Source: Chloroflexota bacterium
Lineage (GTDB): Bacteria > Chloroflexota > Limnocylindria > QHBO01
Reading direction: 5' to 3'
NCBI GenBank assembly: GCA_005879775.1
Contig: VBJX01000007.1
Span: 1,870 to 16,165, forward strand
Length of the DNA: 14,296 bases
Position numbers and translations under genes: made by a program. The notes below the pieces were generated by a model. That model made no database searches. It worked only from the letters and a program-made list of their open reading frames with translations, and was not told where the DNA came from. The first letter of the stretch is position 1. Every line of letters begins with the position of its first letter. This document shows positions 1 to 6,078 of the stretch, one piece after another.

Positions 1-2
1 CT

Positions 3-1418
3 CTCGACCGGGACCTGCTCATCCACGAGGCCCAGCTGGAGCTCCAGGACCTCGAGGAGCGTCGTGGCTGGGCGGCCCGCAGCGATGGCGCCGAGTCGCT
101 CGGAAAGGCGCTCGTTCCCCTCTTCACCCGCGATTACGCGACGTTCGCGGACCGCCTCGAAGCGATCAGCGGCCGGCTGGAGGCAGCGCCCCGCTTCCTC
201 GCCCAGTCACGCTCCCGCGTAGTTGCACCGGTTCGCCTGTGGGCCGAGCTCGACCTGCAGGCCACGCTGGCGCTCCCAGAGTTCCTGGACACGATCCTGG
301 CGGCGGCCCGCGCAGAGCGGGTCGAGGAGTCGCTCGTGGTCCGCCTCCACCGATCAGTGACCGGAGCGAAGGCCGCACTCGACGACCAGTCCAGGTGGCT
401 CCGCGACGAGATCCTCCCCCACGCCGAGGCCGATTGGCGCGCCGGCCCGGGCGGCTTCGAGCAGCTCCTCGCGCTGCGCGCGCTCGGCGCCACGGGCGAC
501 GAAATTCTGGAGATCGGCGAGACGATGCTGGCCGAGGCCACGGCGGCTCGCGACGCGATCTGCGCCGAGATCGACCCGGCCATGACACCGGCGGAGGTGG
601 GCGAGGAGGTCAAGGGCAATCACCCCGCGACCTTTCCCGAGGCCCTCGCCGCCTACCGAGAGGCAATCGCCAGGGCCCGGGCCTTCGTGGTCGAACACGA
701 CCTCGTCACCTTCCCCACCCGCGATCGGATCCTGGTGCTCGAGACGCCACCCTACGAGCGCCAGCTGGTGCCGTTTGCCGCTTACTACGACCCTGCCGCC
801 TTCGACCCGGATCCGGCCGGGACCTACCTGGTCACTCCACCCGAAACGCCGGAGATGATGCGTGAGCACAGCTACCCGGCCATCAGCAACACCAGCGTGC
901 ACGAGGCCTATCCGGGCCACCATCTGCAGCTTGCCGTGGCGATGGCCAACCCGAGCCGGGTCCGGCTCCTGGCCCAGTCGGCGACCGAGTACATCGAGGG
1001 CTGGGCTTTCTATGGCGAGAAGATGATGAAAGAGGCCGGCTTCGACGACACGCCACCGAATCGGTACATCTACCAGACCGACATCATGTGGCGTGCCTGC
1101 CGGATCGTCCTGGATGTCAGGCTGCATCGCGGCGAGATCGGGCTCGATGAGGCCGTTGAATTCCTGGTCCAGCGGATCGGCTTCGAGCGCCCCGCCGCCG
1201 TCTCGGAGGTCCACTGGTACACCCAGTCGCCGACCTATCCGCTCAGCTACCTGTATGGCCGCCACATGATCGAGGCGCTGCGTGCTGACGTCGCGCGCCG
1301 GATGGGCCCCGCCTTCAGCCTCAAGTTCTTCCACGACGTCTTCATCTCTGGAGGCACGATGCCGGTCTCCTTCACCAGGCGCCTCTTCGAAACCAGGCTC
1401 GACGGTCTGGCCCGATGA
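3..1418 (+). CDS. DUF885 family metal-dependent hydrolase-like protein (5' truncated)
   Basis: The reading frame is open from the first bases of the window to the stop at 1416-1418, giving 471 residues, so the N-terminus lies outside. The C-terminal half carries the hallmarks of the DUF885 family: an HEAYPGHH motif (bases about 900-923) inside a TSVHEAYPGHHLQLA stretch, followed by EYIEGWAFYGEKMMKE. HExxxGHH resembles a zinc-peptidase helix, with the downstream Glu in EGWA as a possible third ligand. Family members are usually 550-600 residues, so roughly 100 N-terminal residues are missing. No substrate is established for the family as a whole; a metal-dependent peptidase role is inferred from the motif. 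The stop overlaps the start of the next gene by 4 bases (ATGA), implying translational coupling. The family call is firm and the biochemical role is not. Confidence 0.9.
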   Translation, partial: LDRDLLIHEAQLELQDLEERRGWAARSDGAESLGKALVPLFTRDYATFADRLEAISGRLEAAPRFLAQSRSRVVAPVRLWAELDLQATLALPEFLDTILAAARAERVEESLVVRLHRSVTGAKAALDDQSRWLRDEILPHAEADWRAGPGGFEQLLALRALGATGDEILEIGETMLAEATAARDAICAEIDPAMTPAEVGEEVKGNHPATFPEALAAYREAIARARAFVVEHDLVTFPTRDRILVLETPPYERQLVPFAAYYDPAAFDPDPAGTYLVTPPETPEMMREHSYPAISNTSVHEAYPGHHLQLAVAMANPSRVRLLAQSATEYIEGWAFYGEKMMKEAGFDDTPPNRYIYQTDIMWRACRIVLDVRLHRGEIGLDEAVEFLVQRIGFERPAAVSEVHWYTQSPTYPLSYLYGRHMIEALRADVARRMGPAFSLKFFHDVFISGGTMPVSFTRRLFETRLDGLAR

Positions 1419-2104
1419 ACCCTTTTCGCCCGATCCGCGGCACGCTCGCGTCCATCTCGGTGGGCGTCATCCTGGCGGCCTGCACCGGGAGCGCGTCGCC
1501 GCCGCCAGCCAGCCAGGGCTGCCCCGCGGCCGCTCCCAGCGCCGACCAGGCGACCTCGATCAATGCCGGCGTCAGCGCCGCCGAGGTGGCGACCAGCCTG
1601 GGCAGCTTCCGGATCGAGCTCTACCCCGCTGCGGCGCCGATCGCGACCGCCAACTTCGTGGCACTTGCCCGCTGTGGCTTCTACGCCGAGGTCATCTTCC
1701 ATCGGGTCATTCCCGGTTTCGTCATCCAGGCGGGCGATCCCCAGACCAGGACGAAGCGCGCCGCGTTCCCGGGGCTCGGAACCGGGGGACCTGGCTACCA
1801 GTTTGCGATCGAGCCGCCGGCCGATGGGTATCAGTACGACCAGTATGTGGTGGCCATGGCCAATGCCGGCGCACCGAATACCAACGGCAGCCAGTTCTTC
1901 ATCGATCTGGCGGACCTGAACGCCCAGCTGTCGCGCTCGTACACGATCTTCGGCGAGGTGGTCGAGGGGACCGACGTCGTCGACGCCATAGGAGCCGTGA
2001 AGACCAACGGACCCCAGGATCCGCCGACGCCCGGAGATGTGCCGTTGGAGCCGGTAGTGATCAGTTCGGTGACGATCGTTACGGGCAATGAGGAGCCCGA
2101 TTGA
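1415..2104 (+). CDS. Lipoprotein cyclophilin-type peptidyl-prolyl cis-trans isomerase
   Basis: This 229-residue protein should catalyse cis-trans isomerisation of Xaa-Pro bonds outside the cytoplasm. Residues 1-23 form a lipoprotein signal peptide with a hydrophobic core and the lipobox ILAAC (acylated Cys23), followed by a Ser/Ala/Pro linker to about residue 55. The cyclophilin domain covers about 58-225. FHRVIPGFVIQAGD contains the catalytic Arg97 with Phe102 and Gln105, NGSQFFI (158-163) forms the substrate pocket, and YTIFGEV follows. The tryptophan typical of cyclosporin-sensitive enzymes is not evident in the QLSRSY stretch. The ATG overlaps the stop of the DUF885 gene (ATGA), so it is probably translated by reinitiation on the same mRNA. 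Known homologues act as extracytoplasmic folding helpers. Pairing with DUF885 suggests co-expression, but no shared pathway is evident. Confidence 0.93.
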   Translation: MNPFRPIRGTLASISVGVILAACTGSASPPPASQGCPAAAPSADQATSINAGVSAAEVATSLGSFRIELYPAAAPIATANFVALARCGFYAEVIFHRVIPGFVIQAGDPQTRTKRAAFPGLGTGGPGYQFAIEPPADGYQYDQYVVAMANAGAPNTNGSQFFIDLADLNAQLSRSYTIFGEVVEGTDVVDAIGAVKTNGPQDPPTPGDVPLEPVVISSVTIVTGNEEPD

Positions 2105-2149
2105 CCTCAAAAGTACTTCGAAATGTAAACGATTCTTAGTCCTCAGCCA
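2101..2149 (+). promoter_or_regulatory. AT-rich stretch resembling an UP element
   Basis: After the cyclophilin stop the sequence becomes distinctly AT-rich (AAAAGTACTTCGAAATG, then GTAAACGATTCTTAG) in an otherwise GC-rich window. It lies directly upstream of a -35 hexamer at 2150. This is the place and composition of an UP element bound by the RNA polymerase alpha C-terminal domain. It also contains the 8-base palindrome AAGTACTT. The role is inferred from position and composition only. Confidence 0.4.
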
Positions 2150-2179
2150 TTGACCCAAACCCGACGCGGACGGTATCCT
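2150..2179 (+). promoter_or_regulatory. Sigma70-type promoter for candidate small RNA
   Basis: TTGACC (2150-2155; 5 of 6 bases of the TTGACA consensus) is followed after 18 bases by TATCCT (2174-2179; 4 of 6 bases of TATAAT). The start would fall near 2185-2187, exactly where a small 5' hairpin begins. This is the best-matched -35/-10 pair in the window. Confidence 0.55.
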
Positions 2180-2184
2180 TTCAG

Positions 2185-2333
2185 TGCTGTTCGCACAGCG
2201 ATTCACAACTGATCGCAAGGCCATGGGTAGGTTTGGGTAAGGGTAGAGCGGGCAACCGCTCGTGAAAGATGCCCTTGCGGTTAGCGAATCCGGCAGCAAC
2301 GAGGGCCCCTCTTCGGAGGGGCCTTCCCCTTTC
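2185..2333 (+). ncRNA. Candidate structured small RNA, family not recognised
   Basis: No convincing protein frame is present here, but the putative transcript folds well by eye. GCTGT(TCGC)ACAGC at 2186-2199 forms a 5' hairpin. A 10-bp helix pairs 2211-2220 with 2273-2282, with core CGCAAGG/CCTTGCG. Inside it, GAGCGG(GCAA)CCGCTC at 2246-2261 makes a perfect 6-bp stem with a GNRA tetraloop. The unit ends in a UUCG-capped terminator. G-rich repeats (GGGTAGG, GGGTAAGGG) lie unpaired in the 5' arm of the enclosed loop. The length would be about 145 nt. I find no signature of SRP RNA, tmRNA, RNase P RNA or 6S RNA, or of the common riboswitches. A long leader of the tRNA-dNTPase unit is the main alternative. 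Confidence 0.45.
2302..2333 (+). terminator. UUCG-capped Rho-independent-like terminator
   Basis: GGCCCCTC (2304-2311), loop TTCG (2312-2315) and GAGGGGCC (2316-2323) form an 8-bp perfect stem, extended by G-T and A-T pairs at 2303/2324 and 2302/2325. The c(UUCG)g loop is exceptionally stable. The tail TTCCCCTTTC has only a weak T tract. It would end the candidate RNA and any read-through from the cyclophilin, and insulate the tRNA gene. Confidence 0.65.
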
Positions 2334-2344
2334 TCGCGGCGCTC

Positions 2345-2350
2345 TATCAT
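2345..2350 (+). promoter_or_regulatory. Possible -10 element for tRNA-Arg
   Basis: TATCAT matches TATAAT at five of six positions and lies 10 bases before the mature tRNA 5' end, so transcription would begin a few bases upstream of it. No good -35 is seen; the -35 position falls at the edge of the terminator stem. Confidence 0.4.
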
Positions 2351-2360
2351 GGCGCCCCGC

Positions 2361-2436
2361 GCGCCGGTAGCTCAGTGGATAGAGCGTCGGCCTCCGGAGC
2401 CGAAGGTCGCAGGTTCGAATCCTGTCCGGCGCGCCA
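2361..2436 (+). tRNA. tRNA-Arg (anticodon CCG)
   Basis: The sequence folds into a complete cloverleaf. The acceptor stem is GCGCCGG/CCGGCGC (2361-2367 with 2426-2432). The D stem is GCTC/GAGC (2370-2373 with 2382-2385). The anticodon stem is TCGGC/GCCGA (2387-2391 with 2399-2403) around loop CTCCGGA, whose bases 34-36 are CCG, reading CGG arginine codons. The variable loop has 5 nt. The T stem GCAGG/CCTGT surrounds TTCGAAT. Discriminator G2433 is followed by a genomically encoded CCA (2434-2436). The dNTPase start codon lies only 24 bases downstream. Confidence 0.97.
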
Positions 2437-2460
2437 ACCCCGATCGGTCATCATCGGTGC

Positions 2461-3462
2461 ATGCCTGAGCTTATCCGTCGCGATCGGCTGGCCCGCGAGG
2501 CCGATGAGGAGCGGCTCTCGCCGATTGCCACCCGGGCAACCGCCAGTCGCGGACGAGCGCGTGCGGAAGAGCCGGATCGGTATCGGACAGCCTTCGAGCG
2601 CGACCGGGATCGGGTCATCCACTCCAAGGCCTTCCGGCGACTTAAGCACAAGACCCAGGTCTTCCTGAACCCGGAGGGCGACCATTTCGTCACGCGCCTG
2701 ACGCATACCCTCGAGGTGGCGCAGATCGCCCGGGCGCTGGCCGCCGCGCTCACGCTCAACGAGACCCTGGCCGAGGCGATCGCACTGGGCCACGACGTCG
2801 GCCACACGCCGTTCGGCCACACCGGCGAGGAGGCCCTCGCGCCCTACTTCCCGCCCGACGGCTGGCATCACGCCGCGCAGAGCGTGCGGGTCTACGAGGT
2901 GCTCGAGGACCTCAACCTCACCTGGGAAGTGCGTGACGGCATCCGCGCCCACTCATGGCGGATCGAGCCGGCGCCGGCCACCTCGGAGGCGCTCTGCGTC
3001 CGCTTCGCCGATCGGATCGCCTACCTCTCGCATGACGCGCTGGATGCCATCCGCGCCGGGGTCCTCACCCCGGAGGCGATCCCGCGCCGAGTACGTGAGC
3101 GCTTCGGGGAGCCCGGGCGCGTCTGGATTGGCGAGATGATCGAGGCGGTGATCGACAACTCGGTCGCCGTGGGCGAGGTGCGGATGGACAACGAGACGCT
3201 GGCCGTCATGAACGACCTGCGCGAGTTCATGTTCGAGCGGGTCTACTTCGCCCCGTCGCTGGTGCGCGAGCAGAGGGCGGCGATCGGCGTCATCCGGGAC
3301 CTCGTCGACCACCACGTGGCACATCCGAATCAGATCCCGGCCAGCTATCGGGAGGACGCCGCGCCCCTCGTCACCCAGGTGGTCGACTATGTCGCCGGCA
3401 TGACCGATCGATTCGCACTCGCCACCCACGAACGGCTGAACGGCGGCAGCGCAGATGGCTGA
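2461..3462 (+). CDS. dgt: HD-superfamily dNTP triphosphohydrolase (dGTPase-like)
   Basis: This cytoplasmic enzyme family hydrolyses dNTPs to deoxynucleosides and triphosphate, which controls nucleotide pools. The 333-residue protein has the family's N-terminal signature FERDRDRVIHSKAFRRLKHK (45-64). The HD metal ligands are all present: His82 in TRLTHTLEV, His111-Asp112 in LGHDVGHTPFGH, and Asp184 in FADRIAYLSHD. The length fits the shorter class of bacterial dGTPase-like enzymes rather than the roughly 500-residue E. coli Dgt, so substrate preference is open. The ATG at 2461 suits the family N-terminus, and no other in-frame start exists downstream of the tRNA. No Shine-Dalgarno sequence is visible in the 24 bases after tRNA-Arg. 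The 3' end overlaps the opposite-strand gene by 76 bases. Confidence 0.92.
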   Translation: MPELIRRDRLAREADEERLSPIATRATASRGRARAEEPDRYRTAFERDRDRVIHSKAFRRLKHKTQVFLNPEGDHFVTRLTHTLEVAQIARALAAALTLNETLAEAIALGHDVGHTPFGHTGEEALAPYFPPDGWHHAAQSVRVYEVLEDLNLTWEVRDGIRAHSWRIEPAPATSEALCVRFADRIAYLSHDALDAIRAGVLTPEAIPRRVRERFGEPGRVWIGEMIEAVIDNSVAVGEVRMDNETLAVMNDLREFMFERVYFAPSLVREQRAAIGVIRDLVDHHVAHPNQIPASYREDAAPLVTQVVDYVAGMTDRFALATHERLNGGSADG

Positions 3463-3803
3463 CCGGCCGCGCCCCGGTATTCCTGGAAGGTGCCGTCAGC
3501 GCAGTCCAGGATGATCCGGTCGGGACGGACATTGGCGGATGCCGGCGCGTCGCTGCCCGGAGGTCCCCACACCTGCCGAGTGGTCAGCCCGATGAGGGTC
3601 GACCCGATCTCCACCGGCTTCCCGCCGCCAGCGAAGCTCGGGCTGGCCGCAGGCGAGGCTGCGGGATCATAGGTGCGGTCGCCCCACTGCAGGCGCGTCG
3701 GGCACCCCTCGAAGCGGGTGAAGGCCATCGACATGGCAAGCAGCCCCAGCCCCACGAACGCCGCTGCGGCCAGCGTCCCGCAGCCGAGGGCGCGCCAGTT
3801 CAC
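3387..3803 (-). CDS. Small membrane-anchored hypothetical protein
   Basis: I do not recognise this 138-residue protein. Residues 8-28 are strongly hydrophobic (TLAAAAFVGLGLLAMSMAF) and look like a signal anchor or uncleaved signal peptide, which would leave most of the chain outside the cytoplasm. A Pro/Ala/Ser linker (PAASPAASPS, about 47-57) separates it from a small C-terminal domain containing VWGPPGSDAP and DRIILDCADGTFQEYR. Cys34 and Cys101 could form a disulphide. The ATG overlaps the acylphosphatase stop (ATGA), which supports it as the last gene of the holB operon. Its final 25 codons lie antisense to the end of the dNTPase gene. It is probably a real gene because of the coupling and the sensible topology; function is unknown. 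Confidence 0.7.
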   Translation of the reverse strand: MNWRALGCGTLAAAAFVGLGLLAMSMAFTRFEGCPTRLQWGDRTYDPAASPAASPSFAGGGKPVEIGSTLIGLTTRQVWGPPGSDAPASANVRPDRIILDCADGTFQEYRGAAGQPSALPPFSRSWVASANRSVMPAT

Positions 3804-4135
3804 GGTCGTGTGATCTGGAAACGCCCCAAGGTGCCCGATGCCGGGCCGCGGCTCACTTCGACCTGCTCGACCCTGGCGCCCGATGGACCGATCCGCAGCA
3901 GCCGCTCCAGCTCGTCGAGCGCTTCGGGCCGGCCCTCGGCCACAAGCTCAACGGTCCGTTCGTCGGGGTTGTTCTGGATCCAGCCGGTCAGCGCCAGCTG
4001 GTCGGCGATGCCTCGCACCCACCAGCGGAAGCCAACGCCCTGGACGCGCCCGGCGACCGATGCCGCCAGGCGCTGGGCCGGAGCGCGGGCGGCGCCCTCT
4101 GTGGAATTGGGGGGATCGGACGGATCGGCGCTCAT
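3800..4135 (-). CDS. acyP: Acylphosphatase
   Basis: Acylphosphatase hydrolyses carboxyl-phosphate bonds such as those of acetyl phosphate or 1,3-bisphosphoglycerate in the cytosol. In this 111-residue protein the phosphate loop GRVQGVGFR (29-37) carries catalytic Arg37. GWIQNNPDERTVELVAEG (51-68) carries catalytic Asn55, and the ferredoxin-like fold ends in GRFQITRP. The typical length is about 90 residues; here a polar N-terminal extension of roughly 22 residues precedes the domain. The ATG overlaps the holB stop (ATGA), and its own stop overlaps the next ATG by 4 bases, so translation is coupled on both sides. Its linkage to a replication gene looks like operon packing rather than a functional tie. 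Confidence 0.95.
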   Translation of the reverse strand: MSADPSDPPNSTEGAARAPAQRLAASVAGRVQGVGFRWWVRGIADQLALTGWIQNNPDERTVELVAEGRPEALDELERLLRIGPSGARVEQVEVSRGPASGTLGRFQITRP

Positions 4136-5247
4136 GATGATTCGACGCGCGGCCAGGAAAGCATCGCCACCTGGAGGGCGAGCTGGGGCGCGGCGTTCTG
4201 CAGCAACCCTTCGCGGGTTCGCTCCAGAAGGCCCACAAAGACAGGCAGCCGTGTCGTGTCGATGCGATCCGCGGCCCCGGCCACGTCGAGCTCGAGCGTT
4301 GCCGACGGAGCCAGGTCGGGGCGACCGGCATTCGTCACCAGCAGGTCGCGCGCCAGGCTGATCCAGGCATCGACGATCCGTAGCGCTCCCGCTCGTTGGA
4401 ATGCGGTGGCGATCCGCCGACCCTCCTCATCCTGGGTGGCATCGGCCTCGGCGACGGGCTGGGCATGGAGGCGAGAGGCCTCGTCCAGCATGTCCCGCGC
4501 CGAGGCGAACCGATCCGCCGGCCCGCGTCCCAGCAGGTCGAGAAGCTCGTGTTCCGCCTTGCGCCGCCAGGTGACGAGCGCTGGATTCTTGACGAACTCC
4601 GCAGCTGTCCCGGAGTGCCCCTCCGAGATCCGGGCGAGCGCATCGGCCTGGTCAGCAGGAATCCGGTGACGATCAATGAGCCAGGAGGTGAGCTCCTCGC
4701 GGGGCACCGCTCCCATGCGCAGTGCCTGGGCGCGAGAGCGGATCGTGGGCAGCACGCGCGAGACCTCGTCGGCGACCAGCACGAACACGTGCCGCCCGGT
4801 CGGCTCCTCGAGCGCTTTCAGGAGGGCGTTCTGGATCTGCTCGTTCGCCCGGTCGACACCCTCGATGAGCACGACCCGACGCTCGCCCGCGATCGGTGCG
4901 CCGGCGCTCTCCGCAAGCCAGCGGCGCGCGGTGGCCACGATGCTGCCGGTGCCGGAACGGTCGTCCCGCCAGCTCTCCGGGGATCCGATCACCAGGTCCG
5001 GATGGCTTCGCAGCCGCGCCTCCCGGCACCCGCGACACACGTTGCACGGGCGCTGGGTCGAGTCGGGCGCCGTGCAGAGGAGGAGCGCGATGAGGTCCTC
5101 GACGAAGCCATCCTTGCCGGCTCCCGCTGGGCCATGGACGAGGAGCGTGCGCTGCAGCCGATCGTGCGCGGCGGCACGCACGACGATCGCTCGGGCCGTC
5201 GCCTGCCCCAGGCTGCGAAAGCCCGCAAGCTGGTCGGGATGGGTCAT
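4132..5247 (-). CDS. holB: DNA polymerase III clamp-loader subunit delta'
   Basis: Delta' is the stator of the clamp loader that opens the beta sliding clamp. The 371-residue protein begins MTHPDQLAGFRSLGQ. A P-loop-like HGPAGAGKD (38-46) follows, then a four-cysteine zinc module at Cys58, Cys68, Cys71 and Cys74 (C-x9-C-x2-C-x2-C), and VVLIEGVDRANEQIQNALLK with ALLKALEEPT at 141-150, typical of the DnaX/HolB AAA+ core. The motif usually reading SRC is here SRA (171-173), and the P-loop Thr/Ser is Asp, consistent with a non-hydrolysing delta'. The frame is open upstream to 5454, but I chose the ATG at 5247 because the family N-terminus starts there and a TATACT box sits just before it. It is the first gene of a coupled operon with acyP. 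Confidence 0.9.
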   Translation of the reverse strand: MTHPDQLAGFRSLGQATARAIVVRAAAHDRLQRTLLVHGPAGAGKDGFVEDLIALLLCTAPDSTQRPCNVCRGCREARLRSHPDLVIGSPESWRDDRSGTGSIVATARRWLAESAGAPIAGERRVVLIEGVDRANEQIQNALLKALEEPTGRHVFVLVADEVSRVLPTIRSRAQALRMGAVPREELTSWLIDRHRIPADQADALARISEGHSGTAAEFVKNPALVTWRRKAEHELLDLLGRGPADRFASARDMLDEASRLHAQPVAEADATQDEEGRRIATAFQRAGALRIVDAWISLARDLLVTNAGRPDLAPSATLELDVAGAADRIDTTRLPVFVGLLERTREGLLQNAAPQLALQVAMLSWPRVESS

Positions 5248-5254
5248 GGCCCCG

Positions 5255-5260
5255 AGTATA
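5255..5260 (-). promoter_or_regulatory. -10 element of holB, predicted near-leaderless start
   Basis: On the minus strand TATACT (5260 to 5255) matches five of six bases of TATAAT and ends 7 bases before the holB ATG at 5247, so transcription would begin at or within a base or two of the start codon. No Shine-Dalgarno sequence fits in that space. A perfect 10-bp palindrome, ACCGATCGGT, lies at 5288-5297, just upstream of where a -35 would be, and might be an operator. Confidence 0.5.
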
Positions 5261-5399
5261 CGGAGAGAGCCCGGTAAGCCGGTGCTAACCGATCGGTGAG
5301 GGGTGCCGGGGGATGATCCGCGCCGCATGCCCCGCCTGGCAGCCACGGGCACTCCACGCTGGCGGCCGGCCGGCAACCGGACCCGCCGCATCGGATGGA

Positions 5400-5417
5400 G
5401 GCGCCCGGCGGGGCGCC
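5400..5417. repeat. Inverted repeat upstream of the YtxH gene -10
   Basis: GGCGCCC (5400-5406) and GGGCGCC (5411-5417) are a perfect 7-bp inverted repeat around GGCG. The right arm covers the expected -35 position for the TATACT box at 5434. It could be an operator, or simply a GC-rich stem ending stray transcription, since CCTTTT follows 12 bases later. Confidence 0.35.
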
Positions 5418-5433
5418 AGCAAGGCAGGCCTTT

Positions 5434-5475
5434 TATACTTTGGCGACCGCCCACGCCTGAAGACGAAAGGAGAGG
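5434..5475 (+). promoter_or_regulatory. -10 box and strong Shine-Dalgarno before ATG 5480
   Basis: TATACT (5434-5439) would start transcription near 5446. AAAGGAGAGG (5466-5475) is a near-ideal ribosome binding site whose GGAG ends 7 bases before the ATG at 5480. That ATG encodes MADQPPTPGGSRR but is not in the frame of the YtxH domain, which first shows an ATG at 5521. A weaker GGGAG (5507-5511) lies 9 bases before 5521. There is no clear -35. Confidence 0.5.
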
Positions 5476-5520
5476 CGCAATGGCCGATCAGCCACCGACG
5501 CCTGGCGGGAGTCGGCGCCG

Positions 5521-6075
5521 ATGCGCAAGGAGGCGACCGAGACGATCGGGCGCGCCAGCCGTGACGCCGCCCGCTGGAGCCGCAGGACGTGGAAGGACTA
5601 CTCCCCCACGATCCGCAAGTTCATTCGTAGCCGCGCCATGGCCATCGGGGCTGCCGGAGCCGCCGCACCGGTGGTCGGCGGACTCGTCGATGACGCCGCC
5701 GGGCGGCTCGGCATCCGGAAGGAGCGCGGCCATTGGGGCGCGTTCTTCACCGGGATCATCCTGGGAGCGGCCGCCGGCATCGTCGCCGCCCTGCTCACCG
5801 CCCCGAAGGCCGGACGGCAGATGCGCGACGAGCTGGCCGTCACCGCCCGTGAGACGGCGGAACGGGCCCGCGAGGCCGCTGTCCGGGCGCGCGACGCGGC
5901 CGGCCGCGCCCGCGACGCCGCAGCAGCCAACGCCGGCGACTGGGTGCCGCTCTTCCAGCGGTCGGAGGCCGAGGAGCCAATCGTGGAGGAGGAGATCCAG
6001 GCCCCGCCTCCCCGCACCGCAAAGCGACGCCCGCCGATCGACGCCACTCCGCCGGCCGGCGAGGCGATCAACTAG
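5521..6075 (+). CDS. YtxH-domain membrane protein
   Basis: This protein has 184 residues from the first in-frame ATG. Residues 75-94 form a glycine/alanine-rich membrane segment (FFTGIILGAAAGIVAALL) followed by TAPKAGRQMRDEL, the YtxH signature of a small-residue helix then a basic, amphipathic stretch. Residues 105-138 are a charged helix with repeated RAREAA/RARDAA units, probably coiled-coil or membrane-surface binding. An additional Gly/Ala-rich patch at 40-57 may be a second hydrophobic helix. The C-terminus is Pro- and Glu-rich. YtxH proteins are small stress-linked or general envelope proteins without a defined reaction. The start is doubtful: the best ribosome binding site serves an ATG at 5480 in another frame, so a one-base assembly error or an upstream start may hide about 14 extra residues. 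It ends 3 bases from the convergent NYN gene. Confidence 0.8.
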   Translation: MRKEATETIGRASRDAARWSRRTWKDYSPTIRKFIRSRAMAIGAAGAAAPVVGGLVDDAAGRLGIRKERGHWGAFFTGIILGAAAGIVAALLTAPKAGRQMRDELAVTARETAERAREAAVRARDAAGRARDAAAANAGDWVPLFQRSEAEEPIVEEEIQAPPPRTAKRRPPIDATPPAGEAIN

Positions 6076-6078
6076 CCG

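Noticed and set aside
2231..2250. GGGTAGG/GGGTAAGGG as telomere-like repeat or riboswitch core
   Set aside because: Only three irregular G-runs; no match to a riboswitch class I can name. Kept only as part of the RNA candidate.
1247..2350. Minus-strand frame of 367 codons opposite the cyclophilin
   Set aside because: Arg/Gly-rich shadow across two well-identified plus-strand genes.
2262..2468. Plus-strand frame of 68 codons containing VAQWIERRPPEPKVAGSNP
   Set aside because: It is a translation through tRNA-Arg; this peptide is a well-known spurious product of tRNA genes.
2347..2952. Minus-strand frame of 201 codons containing GQDSNLRPSAPEADALS
   Set aside because: It is antisense to tRNA-Arg and the dNTPase; the peptide is another familiar tRNA-derived artefact.
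5248..5454. Upstream extension of holB by 69 codons
   Set aside because: The extension has no family similarity by eye and crosses the TATACT promoter; the family N-terminus begins at 5247.
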